A DNA stretch of 42,186 nt from an uncultured Olsenella sp. (lineage in GTDB: Bacteria > Actinomycetota > Coriobacteriia > Coriobacteriales > Atopobiaceae). The DNA lies in contig OMVT01000019.1 in assembly GCA_900314535.1 (NCBI GenBank), positions 1 to 42,186 of the forward strand, in the 5' to 3' direction. The first letter of the stretch is position 1. Every line of letters starts with the position of its first letter. Made by a program: the position numbers and the translations under genes. The notes beneath the pieces were generated by a model. The model was not told the origin of the DNA. It ran no database searches and saw only the letters and a program-made list of their open reading frames with translations. Shown piece after piece: positions 26,222 through 33,115 of this stretch.

Positions 26222-26592
26222 TCCCCGGACAGAAGGGAAACCATCCGACCTTTCGCCGGAGCTTCCTCTTCGCCATGCAGGGATTCCGCTTCACGCTCAG
26301 GACCGAGCGCAACATCAAGGTCATGCTTGCGGCAGGCGCTCTTGTCATCGTCTGCGGCTTCATCGTGGGCCTCGATCCTCTTTCCTGGGCCATCGTGCTT
26401 CTGTGCTGTGCCTGCGTGATCTCTGCCGAGCTCATGAACACCGCTATCGAGACGGTCGTCGACCTGGTCTCTCCTGAATACCATCCGCTTGCAGGACACG
26501 CGAAGGATATCGCGGCCGCAGCGGTCTATGTGCTCTCCGTGATCGTCGCTATTGTCGGCGCGATCGTATTCCTGAATGCCCTCCTGACCTAG
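26218..26592 (+). CDS. dgkA: Diacylglycerol/undecaprenol kinase (DgkA family)
   Basis: A 124-residue membrane kinase with three transmembrane helices (about 34-52, 56-72 and 97-121). Conserved FRFTLRTERNIKVML and ELMNTAIETVVDL hold the catalytic acid residues. Gram-positive relatives phosphorylate undecaprenol, feeding the cell-wall lipid carrier; that assignment is from family knowledge. Overlaps ybeY by ATGA and precedes era by 12 bp, the common ybeY-dgkA-era order. Confidence 0.92.
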   Translation: MIPGQKGNHPTFRRSFLFAMQGFRFTLRTERNIKVMLAAGALVIVCGFIVGLDPLSWAIVLLCCACVISAELMNTAIETVVDLVSPEYHPLAGHAKDIAAAAVYVLSVIVAIVGAIVFLNALLT

Positions 26593-26604
26593 AAGAAGGT
26601 GCCC

Positions 26605-27603
26605 ATGAACGAGATGGATGAAGACGAGCTCGACCTCGATGAGGAAGAGCGTGCAATGATGGAGAAGTTCGGGGCCGCAGCAGCTCCGGCAGAAGACGAG
26701 GAGGATCCTGACTTCAGGAGCGGCTTTGTCGCCCTTGTCGGCAGGCCGTCTGTCGGCAAATCGACGCTTCTCAATGCCTGCATGGGCGAGAAGATCGCTA
26801 TCACCTCTCCTGTCGCCCAGACGACGAGGAAGCGCATGCGTGCTGTCATCGACCGTCCCGGCTGCCAGCTCGTCGTCGTCGATACCCCGGGCCTCCACAA
26901 GCCGAAGGATGCCCTCGGCAAGGAGCTCAACAAGGTCGCCCTGGCAGAGCTTGCCGATGTGGATGTCGTGGCCTTCCTGATCGATGCGACGCGTCCGGTC
27001 GGCAGGGGAGACGAGTGGGTCGCAAAGCATGTCGCGGCCTCGAAGGCTCCCTTCAAGCTGCTCGTGATAACAAAGGCAGACAAGGCAGAGCCCGAGACCG
27101 TGCAGCAGCAGCTCGAAGCGGCCCGTGCCCTTGCCCCCTTCGACGACGAGCTTGTCGTATCTGCCCGAGAAGGCTTCAATGTCGATTCCTTCATCGATAT
27201 CGTGAGCGCACACCTGCCATATGGTCCGCGCTGGTTCCCCGAAGGCATGGATACGGACATGACGGACGAGGACCTCGTCGGCGAGTTCATCCGCGAGAAG
27301 GTGCTCCTGAACTGCCGTCAGGAGGTGCCGCACTCGGTGGCTGTGAAGGTCGATGACATCTCATGGCCGAAGCGCGACCAGCTCTCCGTCACGGCAACGA
27401 TCCTCGTCGAACGCGAGGGACAGAAGGCCATCCTTATCGGGCGCCGCGGCTCCATGATCAAGAAGATCGGCACGGCAGCCCGCAAGGACATCGAGCGCCT
27501 CTTCGGCGCAAAGGCCTATCTCGATCTCAAGGTCCGCGTCCAGCCCGAGTGGCGCCGCGATGCGAACGAGATTCGCGAGCTCGGACTCGAGGCGGACGAG
27601 TAG
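26605..27603 (+). CDS. era: GTPase Era, 16S rRNA/30S assembly factor
   Basis: A 332-residue GTPase. G1 GRPSVGKST (46-54), PVAQTTRKR effector region, DTPGLHKPKDAL G3, and TKAD G4. The C-terminal KH domain has GSMIKKIGTAARKDIERLFGAKAYLDLKV. The N-terminus has an acidic extension of about 35 residues (EMDEDELDLDEEE) ahead of the G domain, absent from typical 300-residue Era. ATG 26605 suits the AAGAAGG site at 26593-26599; a GTG six bases earlier falls on that site. recO follows in the next three bases. Confidence 0.95.
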   Translation: MNEMDEDELDLDEEERAMMEKFGAAAAPAEDEEDPDFRSGFVALVGRPSVGKSTLLNACMGEKIAITSPVAQTTRKRMRAVIDRPGCQLVVVDTPGLHKPKDALGKELNKVALAELADVDVVAFLIDATRPVGRGDEWVAKHVAASKAPFKLLVITKADKAEPETVQQQLEAARALAPFDDELVVSAREGFNVDSFIDIVSAHLPYGPRWFPEGMDTDMTDEDLVGEFIREKVLLNCRQEVPHSVAVKVDDISWPKRDQLSVTATILVEREGQKAILIGRRGSMIKKIGTAARKDIERLFGAKAYLDLKVRVQPEWRRDANEIRELGLEADE

Positions 27604-27605
27604 CA

Positions 27606-28349
27606 GTGCGCCGCACGCTCCACACGAAGGCGATCGTGCTCGATACGGTAAAGCTCAAGGAGCAAGACCTCATCCTCACGATGATCGGGGAGGATGGCCA
27701 GAAGAGGCGGGCGGTCGCGAAGGGTGCCAGAAAGCCCGGCGGCCGCTTTGCATCGCGCTGCGACATCCTCTGCGAGTCGGACCTTCTGCTCTCTGCCGGA
27801 AGAGGACCTCTTCCAATCGTCTCGGAAGCCTCGCTGGTCAGTGCCCATGCACCGCTCAGGGAAGATCTCGACAGCCTGAGCGCCGCATCGGCGGCAGCGG
27901 AGCTTGCCGAGAAGAGCTCCTACGAGGACATGCCGGACCCCTTCCTCTTCAAGATCCTGTCGGCCCTGCTTTCCTCGCTCGAAGGAGCGGATGAACCGCA
28001 CCAGATAGTGCTGGTCTCTGCCTATGCCTTCAAGGTGCTTGCACATGAAGGGTGGAAGCCGGAGCTTGAGTCCTGCATCGCCTGCGGAGACCCGCATCCG
28101 ACGCTCTTCTCTGCGGCTGCAGGAGGTGCGCTCTGTGCATCCTGTGCCCGCGAGGTTGCTGGGGCGCATGAGCTCACAGAGAACGATTTCGCCTGGATGC
28201 GGGCGCTTCTGGCGGCGACCTTCAAGGAGCTGAAGGACGCTCCAATCGATGCAGCGACCGCCCGCCTTCTTCTGATGCTTGCCCATGAATGGGGGCAGAC
28301 CCATCTCGACTGCCGCCTCAAGGCATGGGAGTTCTGGCGCGGGCTCTAG
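27606..28349 (+). CDS. recO: DNA repair protein RecO
   Basis: A 247-residue recombination mediator that loads RecA in the RecFOR pathway. N-terminal OB-fold (TLHTKAIVLDTVKLKEQDLILTM, split over several strands), then a helical domain and a zinc site with C157, C160, C177, C180 (CIAC...CASC). GTG 27606 begins two bases after the era stop, fits the family start and shares its translation with era. The protein ends HLDCRLKAWEFWRGL, a plausible RecO C-terminus. Confidence 0.92.
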   Translation: MRRTLHTKAIVLDTVKLKEQDLILTMIGEDGQKRRAVAKGARKPGGRFASRCDILCESDLLLSAGRGPLPIVSEASLVSAHAPLREDLDSLSAASAAAELAEKSSYEDMPDPFLFKILSALLSSLEGADEPHQIVLVSAYAFKVLAHEGWKPELESCIACGDPHPTLFSAAAGGALCASCAREVAGAHELTENDFAWMRALLAATFKELKDAPIDAATARLLLMLAHEWGQTHLDCRLKAWEFWRGL

Positions 28350-28404
28350 GACGTGCGGCGTCTGCTTGTGCGGAGCCTGTGAGTTCGCATGCGGCTCGAG
28401 GTTC

Positions 28405-28436
28405 TTGGACGCTCCTGCCTTTCCCTGTGGTAAAGT
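28405..28436 (+). promoter_or_regulatory. Possible rpsO promoter (weak)
   Basis: In the 180-bp recO-rpsO gap, TTGGAC (28405-28410) and TAAAGT (28431-28436) resemble -35 and -10 boxes but are 20 bp apart, longer than usual. The rest of the gap, 28440-28529, would be the 5' leader of rpsO; such leaders often bind S15, but I cannot draw a convincing fold. Confidence 0.3.
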
Positions 28437-28529
28437 ACTTCTCGTTGTACGTACCCTGTACCTGGTCGCACGTTCATGCCAGACGGCGAACCCAGTTCAG
28501 GGCGAATCTCATGAAAGGTGGTTCCACAC

Positions 28530-28808
28530 ATGGCAGTTACCAAGGAGCGCAAGGCCGAGCTCATGGCTCAGTACGGCAAGAACGAGAAGGACTCCGGCTC
28601 CGCCGCCGTCCAGGTCGCTCTCCTCACCGAGCGTATCAAGGGCCTGACCGAGCACATGAAGTCCCATCAGAAGGACTTCCACACCCGCCGCGGCCTGCTG
28701 ATGCTCGTCGGCAAGCGTCGTCGTCTGCTTGGCTACATCAAGGCACAGGACATCGAAGAGTACCGTAGCCTCATCAAGAGCCTGGGCATCCGCGACAACA
28801 TCCAGTAA
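28530..28808 (+). CDS. rpsO: Small ribosomal subunit protein S15
   Basis: A 92-residue protein that binds the 16S central domain early in 30S assembly. [23 protein letters not shown] and [19 protein letters not shown] are standard S15. ATG 28530 follows AAAGGTGG; an upstream in-frame start would add four odd residues. The gene is followed by a terminator and then pnp, the widespread rpsO-pnp order. Confidence 0.96.
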   Translation: MAVTKERKAELMAQYGKNEKDSGSAAVQVALLTERIKGLTEHMKSHQKDFHTRRGLLMLVGKRRRLLGYIKAQDIEEYRSLIKSLGIRDNIQ

Positions 28809-28819
28809 GTGGGTCATTG

Positions 28820-28851
28820 GAAGAGGGCGCCATCGAGGCGTCCTCTTCTTT
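28820..28851 (+). terminator. Terminator after rpsO
   Basis: A 12-bp stem GAAGAGGGCGCC (28820-28831) / GGCGTCCTCTTC (28837-28848), one G-T pair, 5-nt loop, then TTTC. The short T run suggests partial read-through into pnp. Confidence 0.7.
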
Positions 28852-28856
28852 CATAT

Positions 28857-28942
28857 GCATCCCCGAGAAGCGGGGATGCCGCATGCAGAGATGCATGCAA
28901 GACGGCCCGTCTGCAATGGGGCAGACGGAGATAAGGGGAAAA
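28857..28942 (+). promoter_or_regulatory. pnp leader with three consecutive hairpins
   Basis: GCATCCCCG (28857-28865)/CGGGGATGC (28871-28879), GCATGC (28881-28886)/GCATGC (28893-28898), and CCGTCTGC (28907-28914)/GCAGACGG (28921-28928) lie end to end. AAGGGG follows as ribosome site. In Escherichia, PNPase controls its own mRNA through an RNase III-cleaved leader stem; a similar logic here is inferred. Confidence 0.6.
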
Positions 28943-31189
28943 ATGAAAGTAACCCATGAATTCGACCTGTACGGCAAGCACTACACGCTCGAGACAGGCG
29001 AGCTCGCGAAGCAGGCTACCGGTTCCTGCCTCGTGAAGGCTGGGGATTCCACCGTCCTTCTGACGGCGGTCGTCTCCAAGGAGCGCAAGGACTACGACTT
29101 CTTCCCGCTGACGGTCGATTTCATTGAGAAGATGTACGCCGTGGGCCGCATCCCGGGCGGCTACCTCAAGCGCGAGGCGCGTCCGAGCGAGAAGGCAACC
29201 CTCACAGCCCGCATGATCGACCGTCCTCTGCGCCCGTCCTTCCCGGATGGCTTCAGGAACGAGGTCCAGATCGTCGCGACGACGCTCGTCGCAGACCAGA
29301 TCAACCCGGTCGACACCATCTGCGTCATGGCAGCATCTGCTGCCCTCACCGTCGGCGGCGTGCCGTTTGAGGGTCCGCTTGCCTGCGTGAGGATCGGCCG
29401 CAACACCGAGACGGGCGAGTGGCTCGTGAACCCGACGTACGAGGAGCGCAAGACGAGCGACCTCGACCTCGAGCTTGGCGGTTCCGCCACGTTCATCTCC
29501 ATGCTCGAGGCTGGCGCCCAGGAGATCTCCGAGGACGACATGCTCGCAGCCATGGCATTCGGCCAGGAGGCCATCGCTGCCTTCTGCGAGCAGGAGAAGA
29601 TCTTCTTCCAGAAGGTCCAGGAGGCCAACGGCCCGTTCCCGAAGCATGACTACATCCTCGACGAGCCCATCCCTGAGGTGCACGACCGCATCTTCGCGCA
29701 CTACGACGAGATGAGCGCAGCCCTCAAGGATCCGGACAAGCTCTCCCGCATCGACAAGGTCGAGGACCTCAAGGCCAAGATCACGGCAGAGTTCACCGAC
29801 GAGGAGCAGGAGACCTGGAGCCGTGCCATTCCGGTCGAGCTCAAGAGCCTCGAGAAGCATGCAATGCGCCGCATGGTCGTCGAGACCGGCGAGCGTGTCG
29901 ATGGCCGCAAGGCCACCGAGGTCAGGCCGCTCATGGTGAAGCCGGACTATCTGCCGCGCGTCCATGGCTCCGGCCTCTTCCAGCGTGGACAGACCCAGGT
30001 CCTCTCGGTCTGCACGCTTGGCATGCTCAACGAGTGGCAGCGCCTTGACACGATCGAGCCGGTCGAGGGCAAGCGCTACATCCACCACTACAACTTCCCG
30101 CCGTTCTGCACGGGCGAGACGGGCCGCATGGGCAGCCCGAAGCGCCGCGAGATCGGCCACGGCAACCTTGCCGAGCGCGCCCTTCTGCCGGTGATCCCCT
30201 CCGAGGAGGAGTTCCCGTACACGATCCGCGTCGTCTCCGAGGTCATGGAGTCCAATGGCTCCTCGTCGATGGCATCGACGTGCGGTTCCACCCTTGCCCT
30301 CATGGATGCAGGCGTCCCCATCAAGCGTCCGGTCTCCGGCGTTGCCATGGGCCTCATCCAGGAGGAAGGCAAGACCGTCGTCCTGACCGACATCCAGGGC
30401 CTCGAGGACTTCCTCGGCGACATGGACTTCAAGGTCACGGGCACGACCAAGGGCATCACGGCCATGCAGATGGACAACAAGGCTACGGGACTCACGCCTG
30501 AGATCCTGCGCGCTGCACTCATGCAGGCACACGAGGGCCGCATGTTCATCCTCGATGCGATGCTCGATGCCATCCCTGCACCGCGCGAGCACACGAAGCC
30601 GACGGCTCCGCAGATCATCAGCCTCCACATTCCGACCGACAAGAAGCGCGATGTCATCGGCTCTGGCGGCAAGGTCATCCGTGGCATCCAGGAGGAGACG
30701 GGAGCCACCGTCGACGTCCAGGAGGACGGCACTGTCTTCATCTCCGGCATCAATGGTGCAGGAGATGCAGCAGCCGAGCGCATCAAGGCTATCGTGAAGG
30801 TCCCCGAGGTCGGCGAGGAGTACACCGGCCGTGTCGTCGGCATCCAGCCGTTCGGCGCCTTCGTCGAGCTCCTTCCGGGCAAGGACGGCCTGCTCCATAT
30901 CTCCCGTGTCGCAAAGGGCCGTGTCGACAAGGTCGAGGATGTCCTGAACATCGGCGACGAGGTCAAGGTCAAGGTCCTCGAGGTCGACGAGAAGGGCAAG
31001 ATCAGCCTCGATCGCCTCGACAAGCCTGAGGCACCTCAAGGCTCCGGCAAGGGCCGCGAGAACGGCGAGCGCGACGAGCACAGGACGCGCCACACGCGCC
31101 GTCCGGGCGACAATGGCGGCCGCAGGGCACAGTCCAATGAGGGCGATGCTCCCCGTGGACGCCAGCCCCGTCGCCACCACGACGCATAA
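28943..31189 (+). CDS. pnp: Polyribonucleotide nucleotidyltransferase (PNPase)
   Basis: A 748-residue 3'-5' phosphorolytic RNase. Two RNase PH domains (starting LETGELAKQATGSC and VDGRKATEVRPL), a helical linker, then a KH domain (about 553-610, with VIGSGGKVIRGI) and an S1 domain (about 624-690, with GAFVELLPGKDGLLHIS). A disordered basic tail of about 55 residues rich in Arg, Gly and Asn ends the protein. ATG 28943 follows AAGGGG; an in-frame start at 28817 runs through the hairpins of the leader and is rejected. Confidence 0.96.
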   Translation: MKVTHEFDLYGKHYTLETGELAKQATGSCLVKAGDSTVLLTAVVSKERKDYDFFPLTVDFIEKMYAVGRIPGGYLKREARPSEKATLTARMIDRPLRPSFPDGFRNEVQIVATTLVADQINPVDTICVMAASAALTVGGVPFEGPLACVRIGRNTETGEWLVNPTYEERKTSDLDLELGGSATFISMLEAGAQEISEDDMLAAMAFGQEAIAAFCEQEKIFFQKVQEANGPFPKHDYILDEPIPEVHDRIFAHYDEMSAALKDPDKLSRIDKVEDLKAKITAEFTDEEQETWSRAIPVELKSLEKHAMRRMVVETGERVDGRKATEVRPLMVKPDYLPRVHGSGLFQRGQTQVLSVCTLGMLNEWQRLDTIEPVEGKRYIHHYNFPPFCTGETGRMGSPKRREIGHGNLAERALLPVIPSEEEFPYTIRVVSEVMESNGSSSMASTCGSTLALMDAGVPIKRPVSGVAMGLIQEEGKTVVLTDIQGLEDFLGDMDFKVTGTTKGITAMQMDNKATGLTPEILRAALMQAHEGRMFILDAMLDAIPAPREHTKPTAPQIISLHIPTDKKRDVIGSGGKVIRGIQEETGATVDVQEDGTVFISGINGAGDAAAERIKAIVKVPEVGEEYTGRVVGIQPFGAFVELLPGKDGLLHISRVAKGRVDKVEDVLNIGDEVKVKVLEVDEKGKISLDRLDKPEAPQGSGKGRENGERDEHRTRHTRRPGDNGGRRAQSNEGDAPRGRQPRRHHDA

Positions 31190-31228
31190 GGCCTGAAGCA
31201 AGCCAGAATCATAGTTCCATCCAGCATG

Positions 31229-31260
31229 GGCGGGAGCTCTTCGGGGTTCCCGCCTTTGTT
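31229..31260 (+). terminator. Terminator after pnp
   Basis: Stem GGCGGGAGCTC (31229-31239) / GGGTTCCCGCC (31244-31254), with G-T pairs, closed by a TTCG tetraloop, then TTTGTT. Confidence 0.88.
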
Positions 31261-31297
31261 CTCAAGAATAATCATGGCGCTTTGCTGGTAGCGTCGT

Positions 31298-31325
31298 TTG
31301 GCGCTGCCTGCTCGGGTACTATCAT
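31298..31325 (+). promoter_or_regulatory. Candidate rnj promoter
   Basis: TTGGCG (31298-31303) and TATCAT (31320-31325), spacer 16 bp. Placed between the pnp terminator and the rnj start, giving a leader of about 120 nt. Confidence 0.45.
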
Positions 31326-31371
31326 AGAAAGCCTTGTGCCGGCCCTTTGGCCGCACGCTATCAGCATGGGA

Positions 31372-31406
31372 ATGCAGCCTGGCAGAATCGACGCAGCTGG
31401 CTGCAT
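31372..31406 (+). repeat. Hairpin in the rnj 5' leader
   Basis: ATGCAGCC (31372-31379) / GGCTGCAT (31399-31406) form a perfect 8-bp stem around 19 bases. It would lie near the middle of the transcript leader from the candidate promoter at 31298 and has no T run. A role in self-control of RNase J is possible but unproven. Confidence 0.45.
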
Positions 31407-31452
31407 GAAATGATCTGCATCACATCGCTACATGGAAGGAGCAGGCAGATAT

Positions 31453-33114
31453 ATGGCAAGAACTGAATCCATACCTCTCAAAGTCATTCCTCTCGGAGGC
31501 CTCGATGGCATCGGAAAGAACATGACGGCATTCGAATACGGCGACGATATGATCCTCGTCGATGCCGGCATCATGTTCCCGGACGACGATATGCCGGGCG
31601 TCGACCTCGTGCTTCCCGACTATACCTATGTCCTCGAGAACGAGGACAAGCTCCGTGGCATCATCGTGACCCACGGCCATGAGGACCACACCGGCGCGCT
31701 TCCGTACCTCATCATGGACCTCACGCACCGCGTGCCCATCTTCTCGAGCAAGCTCACCCTGAAGCTCATCGAGGGCAAGCTCGAGGAGCATCGTCTCAAG
31801 AATCCGGACTTCCGCGAGGTGACCGATGGCACGAAGATCGAGCTCGGCGCCTTCACGGTGAGCTTCTTCTCGATGACGCACTCGATTCCGGCATCTCTCG
31901 GCGTCTACATCAAGACGCCTGCCGGCACCGTCATGCACACGGGCGACTTCAAGCTCGATCAGACGCCGATCGACGGCGTGCGTCCCGACTACGCCGCCAT
32001 CAACCGCTTCGCCTCCATGGGCGTAGACCTTCTGCTCTCCGATTCGACGAATGCGACAAAGCCCGGCTTCACGCCCTCTGAGGCAGCCGTCGGCCCCGCT
32101 CTTCGCCACATCATCAAGAATGCGCCGGGCCGCGTCTTTGTCGCCTCGTTCTCGAGCCACATCCACCGTCTCCAGCAGATCTGCGACGCTGCGACGGCTG
32201 TCGGCCGCAAGGTCGTCGTGACCGGCAGGTCCATGGTGACGAACACGGCCATCGCACGCGAGCTTGGCTACCTCAGGATCGCAGACGAGAACATCATCGA
32301 TGCCTACGACGTCGAGAACATCCCTGACGACAAAATCGTCGTCATGTGCACAGGCTCCCAGGGCGAGCCGCTCTCGGCACTCTCGAGGATGGCAAACGGC
32401 GAGCACAAGTCGCTCTCGATCCACAAGGGCGATACCGTCATCATCTCTGCAACGCCGGTCCCTGGCAACGAGAAGAGCGTCCAGGGCGTCATCAACTCGC
32501 TCTCGAAGCTCGGCTGCTACATCTACGACAAGAGCAACACGCTCGTGCATGTCTCCGGCCATGGCTCCCAGGAGGAGCTCAAGCTCATGCTCGCTATGGT
32601 GCACCCGAAGTACTTCATGCCGGTGCACGGCGAGGCAGTGCACCTGAGGGCACACGCTCAGCTTGCCCGCGACATGGGCATGGACGACGACCACATCTTC
32701 GTCGTCGACAACGGCGATACGCTCGAGATGCGCCGCCACAAGGTCCGCCGTGGCCCTTCGGTCGATTCCGGTGTCGTCTACGTCGACGGCGGCTCTGTGT
32801 CCGATGCCGATCCTGTCGTGCTGCGCGACCGCAAGCGCCTGGCAACCGATGGCATCGTCACCTGCGTCGTCACGATCTCGAGCCGCACGCACAAGGTCGC
32901 CGATATCGAGCTTTCGAGCCGTGGCTTCTCTTCGGCAAACGATGTGGAGCTCTCCGATGGCGCAGTCGATTCCGTACGCACGGCAGTCATGAAGATTGCC
33001 GATACGGCAACGGTCGATGCCATGCGCAAGGCGGCAAGGAACGGCCTTTCGAACTATCTCTGGAACAAGACGCACACGCGGCCGATGGTGATTCCGGTCG
33101 TGCTGGAGGTGTAG
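31453..33114 (+). CDS. rnj: Ribonuclease J
   Basis: A 553-residue metallo-beta-lactamase/beta-CASP RNase with 5'-3' exo and endo activity. IPLGGLDGIGKNMTAFEYGDD-type N-terminus, metal site THGHEDHTG (H74, H76, D78, H79), MTHSIPASLG and HTGDFKLDQTP, then beta-CASP motifs (FSSHIHRLQQ, VTGRSM, TGSQGEPLSAL) and HVSGHGSQEELKLML plus PVHGEAVHL. ATG 31453 is chosen with AAGGAG upstream (31436-31441); an in-frame ATG at 31432 overlaps that site. ftsK begins one base after its stop. Confidence 0.94.
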   Translation: MARTESIPLKVIPLGGLDGIGKNMTAFEYGDDMILVDAGIMFPDDDMPGVDLVLPDYTYVLENEDKLRGIIVTHGHEDHTGALPYLIMDLTHRVPIFSSKLTLKLIEGKLEEHRLKNPDFREVTDGTKIELGAFTVSFFSMTHSIPASLGVYIKTPAGTVMHTGDFKLDQTPIDGVRPDYAAINRFASMGVDLLLSDSTNATKPGFTPSEAAVGPALRHIIKNAPGRVFVASFSSHIHRLQQICDAATAVGRKVVVTGRSMVTNTAIARELGYLRIADENIIDAYDVENIPDDKIVVMCTGSQGEPLSALSRMANGEHKSLSIHKGDTVIISATPVPGNEKSVQGVINSLSKLGCYIYDKSNTLVHVSGHGSQEELKLMLAMVHPKYFMPVHGEAVHLRAHAQLARDMGMDDDHIFVVDNGDTLEMRRHKVRRGPSVDSGVVYVDGGSVSDADPVVLRDRKRLATDGIVTCVVTISSRTHKVADIELSSRGFSSANDVELSDGAVDSVRTAVMKIADTATVDAMRKAARNGLSNYLWNKTHTRPMVIPVVLEV

Positions 33115-33115
33115 G

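Noticed and set aside
28817..28942. In-frame upstream extension of pnp (also of rpsO by four codons)
   Set aside because: Runs through a terminator and the three-hairpin leader; a ribosome site precedes 28943.
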